Shown: piece after piece, positions 9,911 to 20,541 of the stretch
Layout of the letters: each line of letters starts with the position of its first letter
Numbering within the stretch: the first letter of the stretch is position 1
Assembly: GCF_008728515.1 (NCBI RefSeq)
Contig: NC_044986.1
Location: 65,151,159-65,215,158, forward strand
From: Papio anubis
Lineage: Eukaryota > Chordata > Mammalia > Primates > Cercopithecidae
DNA length: 64,000 nucleotides
Direction: 5' to 3'
Notes under the pieces: model-generated
What the model was told of the DNA's origin: nothing
Databases searched by the model: none
What the model saw: only the letters and a program-made list of their open reading frames with translations
Made by a program: the position numbers and the translations under genes

Positions 9911-10141
9911 TTCTGCACTGTCTACTTTGATCTTAACAATTCTAAAACCTTAATCATAAGGTCTTGTAGTTTGGATGAAAATAGGCTTACTGATGAAGAA
10001 AAGAAGCATCTTAATCCTATTACAAAACGCAAAAGTCATACCCTGAAGTGGCAAAGGAATGTAGTCCAACTAGAAGAGAGAACTCGTGCTTCCATTCCTT
10101 GCAGTGAATCCGATGATGAACCACCATCACAAGGGACATAG
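9911..10141 (+). pseudogene. Unidentified coding-like segment (possible processed pseudogene)
   Basis: Seventy-six consecutive sense codons from 9911 end in TAG at 10139-10141. No ATG or splice structure proves expression. The conceptual peptide looks protein-like: it includes YFDLNNSKTLIIRS, then SLDENRLTDEEKKHLNPITK, then VVQLEERTRASIPCSESDDE. It is strongly charged, with a Ser/Asp/Glu patch near the end that resembles a casein kinase 2 site. Downstream are AATAAA at 10182 and 10291 and an A-run at 10352-10368, which together suggest the 3' end of a retrocopied mRNA. The left end is lost at an Alu. I do not recognise the parent gene. It could also be an unannotated exon or a chance open frame. 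Confidence 0.4.
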
Positions 10142-10368
10142 AACTCCTTGGAACAAATAATCCCAGCCTGTTTTTCTTGTTAATAAAATGTAATTTCAAA
10201 ATATAGTACCAGGCTATATAAAGCTGTATTTTGAAGAAGCAAAGATAAGGCCTTAATCCTCTGAAAATATTCACCAATGCAGAGCCATTAAATAAAAATT
10301 TTGAAGATAATCCAAAGAATGTTACGAGAGGTGTAGTTTTAAGAATATTTGAAAAAAAAAAAAAAAAA
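10142..10368 (+). other. AT-rich tail of the coding-like segment
   Basis: Two AATAAA hexamers (10182, 10291) and a 17-base A-run at 10352-10368. Reads like a 3' UTR with poly(A) remnant, but the 60-base gap from signal to A-run is long. Confidence 0.35.
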
Positions 10369-10373
10369 TTGGG

Positions 10374-10680
10374 AGCCAGGCGCGGTGGCTCACACCTGTA
10401 ATTCCAGCACTTTGGGAGGCCAAGTCGTGCAGATCACTTGAGGTTTGGGAGTTCCAGACCAGCCTGACCAATGTAGAGAAACCCTGCCTCTACTAAAAAT
10501 ACAAAATTAGCCAGGTGTGGTGGCACGTGGTGGCACATGCCCGTAATCCCAGCTACTTGAGAGGCTGAGGCAGGAGAATCGCTTGAAACCAGGAGGCGGA
10601 GGTTGCAGTGAGCCAAGATCGCACTATTGGACTCCAGCCTGGGCAACAAGAGTGAAACCCCGTCTCTAATAATAATAATT
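10374..10680 (+). mobile_element. Alu
   Basis: Sense Alu with a duplicated GTGGTGGCAC unit near 10518, ending in (AAT)n. Confidence 0.93.
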
Positions 10681-10939
10681 AAAAACCTTAATGTCTATCT
10701 GCAAGATCAGTGAAAACACATGATCTTGGACATGGGTCTAAAGACCATGAACACTCCCAGAAGACTCAGCTCTCAGGTACCTTCAGTTGAGAGAAAAATC
10801 TCAAGTGCCTTGTGGGCTACAGAATCTTAGCTGAAATCAAAGGAACGAGCAGCAGGGATTACTGCCACAATGACAGTGTGATTGTGTTGTACCTTAATAT
10901 ACAGTTGGTTGCTTCTTTCTGGTAAGAAAATTAGTATTA

Positions 10940-11230
10940 GGGCCAGGTGTGGTGGCTCACTTCTGTAATCCCAACACTTTGGGAGGCCGAGGCAGGCAGA
11001 TCACGAGGTCAGGAGTTCAAGATCAGTCTGGCCAACATGGTGAAACCCCATCTCTACTAAAAATACAAAACAAGCCAGGCGTGGTAGCACATGCCTGTAC
11101 TCCCAGCTACTTGGGAGGCTGAGGCAGGAGACTCGCTTGAACCTGGGAGGCTGAGGTTGCAGTGAGCTGAGATTGCACCATTGCACTCCAGCCTGGGCAA
11201 AAAAAGCCAAACTCCATCTCAAAAAAATAA
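10940..11230 (+). mobile_element. Alu
   Basis: Sense Alu, GGCCAGGTGTGGTGGC to CCATCTCAAAAAAATAAAT. Confidence 0.93.
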
Positions 11231-11319
11231 ATGAAAATCAGTTATGTAGAAAGCAACAAAATAAAGATGTTTTGGAAACTTCTAATTTTCTGCTCAAGAA
11301 AGGAAATTAGAGTATGGTG

Positions 11320-11617
11320 TTTTTGTTTTTGTTTTTGTTTTAGTTGAGACAGTCTCCCAGGCTGGAGAGCAATGGTGTGATCTCGGCTCACTGCAACCTC
11401 CGTCTCCCAGGTTCAAGCAATTGTCCTGCCTCAGCCTCCCAAGTAGCTGGGATTACAGGTGCCCATCACCACGCCTGGCTAGTTTTTTGTATTTTTAGTA
11501 GAGATAGAGTTTTGCCATGTTGGCCAGGCTGGACTCAAACTCCTGACTTCAGGTGATCCACCCGGCTCGGCCTCCCAAAGTACTGGGATTACAGGGGCGA
11601 GCCACCATGCCCAGCCA
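11320..11617 (-). mobile_element. Alu
   Basis: Antisense Alu with (GTTTTT)n tail, ending CCACCATGCCCAGCC. Target duplication AGAGTATG. Confidence 0.92.
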
Positions 11618-11785
11618 TAGAGTATGTTAAACATGAATGAGTTTGCTTTAGAATATGGATGAAATTTATTGTAAATGTATTAGGGAATCTATTTGTGTGT
11701 ATCCATGGCTACCAGCGATTAAAAGCATTTGGTGAAATCAGATAATGCTATTTATATATAGTAAGTAGTAAAGATTTCCTTTTCT

Positions 11786-12060
11786 GGCCAGGCGCGGTGG
11801 CTAACATCTGTAATTCCAGCACTTTAGGAGGCCAAGGCAGGTGGATCATTTGAGGTCAAGACCAGTCTGGCCAGCATGGTGAAACCCCATCTCTACTAAA
11901 AATACAAAAAAAATTAGCTGAGTGTGGTGGTGCATTCCTGTAGTCTCAGCTACCTGGGAGTCTGACACAAGAGAATGGCTTGATCCCAGGAGGCAGAGTT
12001 TGCAGTGAGCCAAGATCGAGCCATTGCACTCCAGCCTGGGCGACAGAGCAAGAAAACTTA
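11786..12060 (+). mobile_element. Alu
   Basis: Sense Alu starting GGCCAGGCGCGGTGGC. The tail has become CAAGAAAACTTAC plus a T-run. Confidence 0.9.
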
Positions 12061-12615
12061 CTTTTTTTTTTTGTTTGTTTGTTTAGGGTACCTAAATAGG
12101 TATTGTTGGCAATTTCAGAGGAAAATAATTGTATATTCATTCAGTGGTTGGCTGGGTCTAGGCCACATGAGTTTCTCAGATCCAGATGATAAATGACCCT
12201 TGAGTGCCTTAGCTATAGATCTAAATACTGGCTAGAATTGTCAAAAAAAATTACAATGTTTACTGTATGTTTTGTTAGGGATTTACGTGATACTGAAGGG
12301 CTTTCAGAGCACTCTGACATTAACATACATAGAGTAGAATGGACACTCCTTCCCTACTTCTTTTGATGAAGCTTCTTGCTAGCCCAGCATGCCCTTTATT
12401 TTTAATCAGTCATTTGCAGTCCACAAGTTAACACTGATGTGGCTTTGAATTTCTTTGTGGGTCTGAGATAATCTAAGATTGTTTTCACTGTCAGAAATTA
12501 CATAAGTTTGCTCCTAGTGATGTGACATCCTATAGATAATGAATCAAAGAGGGCATCATCACATACCAGAAGCATGTAGGGATTTTAGGCAGAGGATTGA
12601 AATGTACAGAGTAGG
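12061..12615. other. Single-copy intergenic DNA, about 550 bp
   Basis: No recognised repeat or gene. The longest open frames lack any family resemblance. Confidence 0.6.
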
Positions 12616-12909
12616 CTAGGTGTGGTGGCTCACCCCTGTAATCCCAGCATTTCAGGAGGCTGAGGCCGGCAGATCATGAAGTCAGGAGTACGAGACCAGC
12701 CTGGTCAATATGGTGAAACCCCATCTCTACTAATAATACAAAAATTAGATGGGCATGGTGGTGCATGCCTGTAGTCCCAGCTACTCAGGAGGCTGAGGCA
12801 GAAGAATCTCTTGAACCTGGCAGGTGGAGGTTCCAGTGAGCCGAGATTGTGCCATTGCACTCCAGCCTGGGCAACAGAGACTACGTCTCAAGAAAAAACA
12901 AAAAAAAAA
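12616..12909 (+). mobile_element. Alu
   Basis: Sense Alu starting GGCTAGGTGTGGTGGC. Flanks AAATGTACAGAGTA and AAATGTACACAGTA are the target duplication. Confidence 0.93.
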
Positions 12910-13057
12910 TGTACACAGTAATTAGAGGCACCATAAAAGCTTTTTCTAAAGGACTTCTAAGCTGCAGCACATTTCCTTGTTTGACTGCAATGCAACTGCT
13001 GTGCTATGGGTTATGGAAGGAAATTTGCCCACTTTAATTCTTCCCACTATTTTTTAT

Positions 13058-13357
13058 TTATTTTTTTTTTTTGAGGTGGAGTTTTGCTATTGGCACCCAG
13101 GCTGGAGTGCAGTAGTGCAATCTCGGCTCACTGCAACCTCTGCCTCCCGGGTTCAAGTGATTCTCCTGCCTCAGCCTCCTGAGTAGCTAGGATTACAGGT
13201 GCACACCACCACACCCAGCTAGTTTTTGGTATTTTTTGTAGAGACGGGGTTTCATTATGTTGGTCAGGCTGGTCTTGAACTCCTGACCTCAGGTGATCCA
13301 CTCACCTCCGCCTCCCAAAGTGCAGGAATTACAGGTGTGAGCCACCATGCCCGACCT
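13058..13357 (-). mobile_element. Alu
   Basis: Antisense Alu ending ACCATGCCCGACC. Target duplication CTTCCCACTA. Confidence 0.93.
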
Positions 13358-13556
13358 CTTCCCACTAATTTTATAATGAGATTATTTTGGAGTTAAAAAT
13401 ATTGTGTTAGAACACAAATTATTTTTTGTTAAATGAAATTTAGTGAAATGGTGAGAATTTTTCAGGATTCAATATTACATATTTTACTGCCCTATTTTGT
13501 ATTTTTGTTTTGTTTTTTATAAAAGAAAAAAGCTCCAAATTCGTGATTTACTCGTT

Positions 13557-13868
13557 TTATTTATTATTATTATTATTAACTTTGGAGACAGTATCTGGCT
13601 AGGTTACCAGGCTGGAGTGCAGTGGCACCATCTCAGTTCACTGCAACTGCCACCTCCTGGGCTCAAGTGATCCTCCCACCTCAGCCTCCTGAGTAGCTGG
13701 GATTACAGGCACATGCCACCATGCCTATCTAATTGTTTTTGTATTTTAGTAGAGACAGGGCTTCACCATGTTGCCCAGGCTGTTCTCAGACTCTCTGAGC
13801 TCAGGTGATTCACCCACCTCGACCTCCCCAGCTGCTGGAATTACAGGCATGAGCCACCGCACCTGGCC
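13557..13868 (-). mobile_element. AluJ-like
   Basis: Antisense Alu with (TTA)n tail, ending CACCGCACCTGGCC. Confidence 0.9.
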
Positions 13869-14014
13869 CATGCCTGACTAATTTTTCTATTTTTGGTAGA
13901 GACGGGGTTTCCCCATATCGCCCAGGCTAGTCCGGAACTCCTGAGCTCAAGCAGTCTGCCTGCCTCAGCCTCCCAAAGTGCAGAGATTACAGGTGTGAGC
14001 CATTGCACTCAGCC
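13869..14014 (-). mobile_element. Half Alu
   Basis: Antisense half-Alu only (CTAATTTTTCTATTTTTGG to CATTGCACTCAGCC), fused directly to the Alu before it. Confidence 0.88.
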
Positions 14015-14045
14015 CCTATTTTATCTTTTATTAATAGGATGGGTG

Positions 14046-14195
14046 GGCCAGGCACAGTGGCTGAGGTGCTACTCTGGATGCTGAGGCGGGAGGATCACTG
14101 GATCCCAGGAGGTGGAGGCTGCAGTGAGCTGTCAGGGTCTCTCTCTGTTGCCCGAGCTATAGTGCAGTGGCACAATCCTGCCACCTCTGCCACCC
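14046..14195. mobile_element. Chimeric Alu fragments in opposite orientation
   Basis: Sense Alu text (GGCCAGGCACAGTGGC to GCAGTGAGCTG, 14046-14133) switches without spacer to antisense Alu text (GTCTCTCTCTGTTGCCC onward). Confidence 0.8.
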
Positions 14196-14571
14196 AACAT
14201 GTAGCCAATAACTTACTGTCTAAACTGGGAACCTTTTGAGAGAAAGGAAAGGTGTCAAGAATAACTATGTCATAACACCAGGTATAACCAGGAGGCAAAC
14301 TGGAACATAGAGTTACTGCCTATTTATCTTGTGGATAATACTGACCTGTGTTTGGTGTTCACTAGTTAAAAAAGAAGCCTCGGGCTTACACATGAATGAA
14401 GATTAAATTTAGAGTCCCAGAGTACTTTTGACATAAATTATACACTTGGTTTTTCTTGTGTGTATAGAGGGCATATTATGTCATCTAGTAAGATGGGGTG
14501 CTACTTAAGTACTGAGTCAGCTGCTTATTAATGGTGGAGTCTGAATGTGATCATTATGCCTAATCTAATGC
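14196..14571. other. Single-copy intergenic DNA
   Basis: No gene or recognised repeat seen. Confidence 0.6.
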
Positions 14572-14700
14572 AGGTTCTCAAACAAGTATGTATCTGAATC
14601 ACCAGGTCTGGGTTAGGGCCTAAGAATTTGCATTCCTAACAAATTCCCACGTGCTGCTGCTGCTATTGCTGGTCTTGGAGAACAGCTTGGAGAATTAGGG
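14572..14700 (+). mobile_element. MER5A (hAT-Charlie remnant)
   Basis: GCAGGTTCTCAAAC start, ATCTGAATCACC, GGGCCTAAGAATTTGCATTC, CTAACAAATTCCCA and a GTGCTGCTGCTGCTATTGC stretch match MER5A with an internal deletion. Confidence 0.8.
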
Positions 14701-14821
14701 AAAACTTAGAGCAGTTTTCCGTAGTTAATACGTGATTTTTTAAATAGAGAAGAGTAAGTTGCCTTGGAGACACTAATTGAACCATTATGGCTTTTTCTTC
14801 AGGGATAGATAAACTGACATT

Positions 14822-15122
14822 GGGCTGGGCATGGTGGCTTACACCTGTAATCCCAGCACTTTGGGGGGCCAAGGAGCAGAATGCCTGAGTCCAGGAGTTC
14901 AAGCCCAGCCGGCAGCATGGTGAAACCCTGTCTTTACAAAAAATGCAAAAATCATCCAGGCTTGGTGGCAAGTGCATGCAGTCTCAGCTACTCAGAAAGC
15001 TGAGCTGGCAAGATCACTTGAGCCTGGGCAGCTGAGGCTGTGGTGAGCCATGATCGTGCCACCATACTCCAGCCTGGGCAACAAAGACCCTGTCTCAAAA
15101 CAAACAAACAAACAAAAAAATA
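14822..15122 (+). mobile_element. Alu
   Basis: Diverged sense Alu ending in (CAAA)n. Flanks AACTGACATTG and AATTGACACTG. Confidence 0.9.
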
Positions 15123-15188
15123 ATTGACACTGAAATACTTATTAAATGAATGAATGCAAGTCTATACCTGCAGGATAGTCACTTAAAT

Positions 15189-15495
15189 TTTTTTTCCTTT
15201 TTTTTTTTTCTTTTTCTTTTTCTTTTTTTTTTTGAGATGGAGTTTCACTCCTGTTGCCTAAGCTGGAGTGCAATGGCACGATCTTGGCTCACTGCAAACT
15301 CTGACTCCTGGGTTTAAGCGATTCTCCTGCCTCAGCCTCCCACATAGCTGGGATTACAGGCGCTGCCACCATCCCCAGCTAATTTTTGTATTTTTAGTAG
15401 AGACAGGGTTTCACCATGTTAGCCAGGCTGGCCTCAAACTCCAGACCTCAAGTTATCCTCCCTCTTTGGCCTCCCAAAGTGTTGGGATTACAGGC
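15189..15495 (-). mobile_element. Alu, truncated at its 5' end
   Basis: Antisense Alu with long pyrimidine tail 15189-15233. It stops at GGGATTACAGGC, short of the usual GAGCCACC...GGCC. Confidence 0.88.
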
Positions 15496-15527
15496 AAGAT
15501 CTGGTCATTTTAAAAAAAGATTTTAGG

Positions 15528-15686
15528 CCCAGTGCAATAGCTCAAGTCTGTAATCCCAGCACTCTTGGTAGAGACGGGATTTCGCCCTGTTGCCCAGGCT
15601 GGTCTTGAACTCCTGAGCGCAAGTGATTGACCTGCCTGCGCCTCCCAAAGTGCTAGAATTACAGGCATGAGCCACCGCGCCCAGCC
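15528..15686. mobile_element. Chimeric Alu fragments in opposite orientation
   Basis: Sense Alu head (GGCCCAGTGCAATAGC to CCCAGCACT, 15528-15561) joins antisense Alu text (CTTGGTAGAGACGGG to CGCGCCCAGCC). Confidence 0.8.
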
Positions 15687-16411
15687 AAATTTGTCACTTA
15701 AGTTTACCTTCTTTAGGAATATGCAGGATGGGAAATATTTCTTTTTTGGGAAGGGTGATGGGAAATATTTATTAAAGTTGGTATGATTTTTTGAAACTGC
15801 ATATCAGCTGAATGTCACGGCACAACCAGAAATTTCCATATGCTTTAGTTTCTCAGGTGAAAATTATGTCAAAGCTGCTTCTAGTCTCTCATTTTCATAA
15901 ATACCTTTACTGTGTACCAAAGAAGGGAGCCCTATTTTCCCACAAGTCCTTCTGGGATGGTAACTTACCAGAATGATGTATAGCCTTCCCTTGAGGCATA
16001 TTGGAGTTACAAGGGATAGGAATGAAGGAATTGTAGAGTATGTTGATAATTAGTGGGACTGATGATAAAGGGAATAATCTTAACTGTGCTGCCCCCTCCC
16101 CAGGGGTGACTAATAGTCCAGAGACCTGCATACAGTCTAATTTTACTGTCCAAAGGTCTAATCTGGTAGGTGCTGAGGAGATGGTAGTCCATCCAGTATC
16201 AGTATTACTACAATCACACAGATTATCATCTTAGTTCCAGGGAAGTTTATCTGCTTGAATTACACCTCAGCCAGTGGCAGAGCCATGAAGACACAGTCCA
16301 CCCCCGCTAGAGTAGAGAGGATTTTGCACTGTCGAGGCTCTAACCACAGAGGAGGCAGGATTCAAGCCTGGGCCCCAAATTCAGCAGACAACTTGGCAAG
16401 AGGCCAGGAAG
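15687..16411. other. Single-copy intergenic DNA, about 725 bp
   Basis: Contains a near repeat of GATGGGAAATATTT (15728 and 15758). No coding family, RNA or clear transposon seen. Confidence 0.6.
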
Positions 16412-16412
16412 T

Positions 16413-16698
16413 AGCCAGGCGCTGTGGTTCACACCTGTGATCCCGGCACTGGGAGGCCGAGGTGGGTGGATCACGAGGTCCGGAGTTCAAGATCAGCCTT
16501 GCCAAACGAGTGAAACCCTGTCTCTACTAAAAATACAAAAATTAGCCTGAAATGGTGGCGGGCGCCTGTAATCCCAACTACTCGAGATTACAGAGAATTG
16601 GTTGAACCCAGGAGTCGGAGGTTGCAGTGAGCCGAGATCTCACCACTGCACTCCAGCCCGGCGACAGGGTGAGACTCCACCTCACACACACAAAAAAA
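16413..16698 (+). mobile_element. Alu
   Basis: Sense Alu starting AGCCAGGCGCTGTGG. The tail is (CA)n then an A-run. Confidence 0.9.
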
Positions 16699-16964
16699 AG
16701 CCAAGAACCAAAGTAGAGGCTCATCCATACAGATTTTGAGTGAAGACTAGAGCTTGGTGATGGTGGCATTTCATATCACACTATATTTAGTACAATGAAA
16801 CTAATTATAAATGCATTGGTGTGATAAACACTGTTAGGCAGTTTTGGATTAGCTCAGAAAGAGATTTTATTAATAAAAAAAACTAAGTATTTTAATATAT
16901 TCAATTAATATTTGCTAGTGTGAGCCAACTTAATTTCACCTTGAGTGAAATCAAATTCAGAGTA

Positions 16965-17200
16965 AATCTGGATTTGGAATAAAATAAGAATCTTACTATT
17001 CTAGAGCTAAACCTTCCACTCCACAGTTAATTTATTGTTTTCAGACTTGGTCATCTTTAGCTCTTGGTTGGCTAGGGCCTCCACTAGTCTGCAGATAAAG
17101 ATCAACTCAGGAAACTGAGGCCCAGAGGTAAAACTTATGATCCATGAGCATCTTGCTTTCCTGGGCATTCGACATTGATCCATCAGTACTCTTGCTTATA
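16965..17200. repeat. Diverged direct duplication, copy A
   Basis: About 235 bases of non-Alu sequence that align along their whole length, with substitutions and small gaps, to 20262-20495. Shared blocks include TTTGGAATAAAAT, CTCCACAGTTAATTT, TCTGCAGATAAAGATCA and GAAACTGAGGCCCAGAGGTA. Confidence 0.85.
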
Positions 17201-17248
17201 AGTGAACTCAAGACGAGTAAACAAAACTAATACTTTTAAAGAGTTCGT

Positions 17249-17560
17249 GGCCAGGCTCAATGGCTCACGCTTGTAATCCCAGCACTTTGGGAGGCTGAGG
17301 TGGGAGGATCACTTGAGGTTAGGTGTTTGAGACCAATCTGGTCAACATGGTAAAACCCCATCCCTACTAAAAATACAAAAATAAGCCAGGGTATGCTGAT
17401 GTGAGCCTGTAGTCCCAGTTATTCGAGAGGCTGAGGCAGGAGAATCGCTTGAACTAGGGAGGTGGAAATTTCAGTGAGCTGAGATTGTGCCACTGCGACT
17501 CCAGCCTGGTTGACAGAGCGAGACCATGTCTCCAGAAATAAAAATAAAAAAAATTTAAAA
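17249..17560 (+). mobile_element. Alu (first of three in tandem)
   Basis: Sense Alu starting GGCCAGGCTCAATGGC. The A-rich tail leads straight into the next copy. Confidence 0.92.
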
Positions 17561-17561
17561 A

Positions 17562-17865
17562 GGCCAGGCATGATGGCTAACGCCTGCAATCCCAGCACTT
17601 TGGGAGGCCAAAGTGGGTGTATCACGAGGTCAGGAGCTCGAGACCAGCCTGGCCAATATGGTGAAACCTTGTCTCTACTAAAAATACAAAAATTAGCTGG
17701 GCATGGTGGCACACACCTGTAGTCCCAGTTATTTGGGAGGCTGAGGAAGAAGAATCGCTTGAACCCAGGAGGTAGAGGTTGCAGTGAGCCAAGATCATGC
17801 CACTGCACTCTAACCTGGGCAATAGACTGGGCGACAGACTGAGACTTAGTCTCAAAAAAAGAAAA
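17562..17865 (+). mobile_element. Alu (second of three in tandem)
   Basis: Sense Alu starting GGCCAGGCATGATGGC. Contains a short repeat (AATAGACTGGGCGACAGACTG) before the tail. Confidence 0.92.
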
Positions 17866-18174
17866 GGCCGGGCACGGTGGCTCATGCCTGTAATCCCAGC
17901 ACTTTGGGAGGCTAAGGTGGGTGGATTACGAGGTCAGGAGATCTAGACCATCCTGGCCAACATGGTGAAACCCTGTCTCTACTAAAAAAAAAAAAAATTT
18001 AATTAGCTGGGCGTGGTGGCACATGCCTGTAATCCCAGCTATTTAGGAGGCTGAGGCAGGGGAATCACTTGAACCTGGAAGGTGGAGGTTGCAGTGAACC
18101 AAGATCGCACCACTGCACCCCAGCCTGGCGACAGAGCAAGACTCCGTGTTAAAAAAAAAAAAAAAAAAAAAAAA
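17866..18174 (+). mobile_element. Alu (third of three in tandem)
   Basis: Sense Alu starting GGCCGGGCACGGTGGC. A-run 18150-18174. Confidence 0.93.
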
Positions 18175-18770
18175 TTGTGTGTTTTCTATAGGAGATCCTA
18201 AACTGTTGTGAATTGTGTGTTAAGAGAAAAAAAAATTGTTCATGCAAAGTGCATGAATATATCAGGAAAACTTCCTTCCAAGGCTAACTAAAATCTTATT
18301 GTGGGGTAACTAGTTTCTGGCCTAAATCTCCTGGGATTTTTTTTTCACTCATACTTCTATCTAAGTGGCTGTTTTAAAAGTTATTCTTTACTTAGGTATT
18401 TAAGCTTTAAAAATGTTTCCAAGCCTAGGTTTAGATATCCTAATTGCCTTTTAAATATTTAGCTCTTGGCATTGTTTTACAATGTCTTGAGAGCAAATGG
18501 CTTTCCAATTCAGCAGTTTTAGAACGCATGTGCCCTAGACTCAACATCAAAGAATGCCAGATTTTTCTCATCACTTTAATTTTTCTTCCTTATTGCACAA
18601 CTGTGCAAAAAATAAATTTGTATAATAAAATATAACAAAACTAAATAAGAGGAATTTGCATGCTCTGGTTCACGATCATTTCTAAATTTTCAGACTGAAG
18701 AAAAACTAAAAACAAAATTATACTTGAGATTAGTTTGCTGCAACAGATTATCTTTTGCAAGGGTCATATA
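18175..18770. other. Single-copy intergenic DNA, about 600 bp
   Basis: AT-rich. A 63-codon + strand frame at 18444-18635 has no recognisable features. Nothing else seen. Confidence 0.6.
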
Positions 18771-18786
18771 AGAGTTTGGGAAATTG

Positions 18787-19092
18787 GCCGGGTGCGGTGG
18801 CTCAAGCCTGTAATCCCAGCACTTTGGGAGGCCGAGACGGGCGGATCACGAGGTCAGGAGATCAAGACCATCCCAACATAGGCTAACACGGTGAAACCCC
18901 GTCTCCACTAAAAAATACAAAAAAAACTAGCTGGGCGAGGTGGCGGGCGCCCATAGTCCCAGCTACTTGGGAGGCTGAGGCAGGAGAATGGCATAAACCC
19001 GGGAGGCGGAGCTTGCAGTGAGCTGAGATCTGGCCACTGCACTCCAGCTTGGGCGACAGAGCGAGACTCCGTCTCAAAAAAAAAAAAAAAAG
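18787..19092 (+). mobile_element. AluY, Old World monkey type
   Basis: GGCTCAAGCC, GAGACGGGCGG, CTAGCTGGGCGAGG and ATCTGGCCACTGC are the young cercopithecid pattern. Perfect 16-base target duplication AGAGTTTGGGAAATTG on both sides. Confidence 0.93.
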
Positions 19093-19107
19093 AGTTTGGG
19101 AAATTGA

Positions 19108-19691
19108 TATAGCAGTTAGTAATCTAAGCTTCATGGAAAAATTGGTCCTCTCATGTTATTTTCCCCATTCTAAAGAGGAGAAAATGCAACTAAAGTAAAA
19201 AAGTTCACTTTCGTGGCCCCCAGATAAATGGTAAAGGGCTTAATATTTCTCATCATCTGGCTTCACTAAAACCTCAGATCCACTTCGTAATTGAACCTGC
19301 CCTCCCAGTCTTTTTATTAAAGTGTGTTTCCAAATGCAGCTCATTGGTTATCTCTAGCCTTTTTGTTTGGCTTCAGGCAGAGAAAGAGCAGAATCTATTG
19401 TTAACACAGAAAGAATTAATATTTCATGGCCATTCATTTTCTTTCTTAAATAGATATATTGTAAGCCAGTCCTGGCCACACAAAGACCACTTACTGTTTC
19501 TGGCTATAACATAAATATTTAATTAAAGGAAAAACTACTTTGAGCCATTCTTTTATAAGGCATAAACTATACTAGCTTTGGGCTACACTTTTGCAATTTC
19601 CCAAATCCATCTGTTACTTATCCCAGAGTTTTTGCCAGCTTGGAAAACCTAGGAGGCGTATTCACCTGGGTTTTAGAAATGTTTCCAGGAG
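19108..19691. other. Single-copy intergenic DNA, about 580 bp
   Basis: No repeat or gene recognised. Confidence 0.6.
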
Positions 19692-19969
19692 GCCAGGTGT
19701 GGTGATGCGCGCCTGTAATCCCAGCACTGTGGGCGGCCAAGGCGGGTGAATCATGTGGTCAAGAGTTCAAGACCAGCCTGACCAACATGGTGAAACACCA
19801 TCTCTACTAAAAATACAAAAATTAGCTGGGCGTGGTGGCAAGTGCCTGTAGTCCCAGCTACTCAGGAGGCTGAGGCAGAAGAATCGCTTGAACCTGGGAG
19901 GTGGAGGTTACAGTGAGCCAAGATCGTCCCATTGCACTCCAACCTGGGCAACAGAGTGAGACTCCATCT

Positions 19970-19975
<6 letters not shown>
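19692..19975 (+). mobile_element. Alu
   Basis: Sense Alu starting GGCCAGGTGTGGTGATGC. Its tail has become a (TA)n microsatellite. Confidence 0.92.

Positions 19976-20008
<33 letters not shown>
19974..20008. repeat. (TA)n microsatellite
   Basis: About 17 uninterrupted TA units in an Alu tail. Confidence 0.95.
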
Positions 20009-20009
<1 letters not shown>

Positions 20010-20089
20010 AGCGATGAATGTGCAATCTTTGAGCTGCTATTTCTAGAAGAGAACCATCCAACCAACTGTCACTGTAAGAATCTGGATTT

Positions 20090-20262
20090 GCAGTTAGGCA
20101 TGGTGGCATGCACCTGTAGTCCCAGCTACTTGGGAGGCTGAGGCAGGAGGATCACCTGAGTCTAGGAAGTTCAAGGCTATAGCACACCATGACTGCACAT
20201 GCAAATAGCCACTGCACTCCAGCCTGGACAACACAATATGACCTAGTCTCTTAAAAAAAAAT
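20090..20262 (+). mobile_element. Old Alu-like monomer
   Basis: GTTAGGCATGGTGGC to TAGTCTCTTAAAAAAAAA, about 170 bases. Flanks AATCTGGATTTG and AATCAGAATTTG suggest it landed within copy B of the local duplication. Confidence 0.8.
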
Positions 20263-20495
20263 CAGAATTTGGAATAAAATGAGAAGTCTGATATTCCAAA
20301 GCTAAGCCTTCAGCTCCACAGTTAATTTGTTTCTGTTATAAGGTTTGGTCATGTTTAGTAGTTGGGACCTCCAATATTCTGCAGATAAAGATCACCTTGG
20401 GAAACTGAGGCCCAGAGGTAAAATCTATGATTCACAAACTTCTTGCTTTCCCAGGCTTTCAGTGTTGCTTCAGCACTACTCTTATTTTAAATTTA
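20262..20495. repeat. Diverged direct duplication, copy B
   Basis: Same orientation as copy A at 16965-17200, about 3.3 kb away. Shared blocks are listed there. It lacks a few bases near the middle (around 20360) relative to copy A. Confidence 0.85.
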
Positions 20496-20541
20496 TTAAG
20501 GATTTATTGTAAATAAATTATTACTTAAAGATTTTTCTTTA

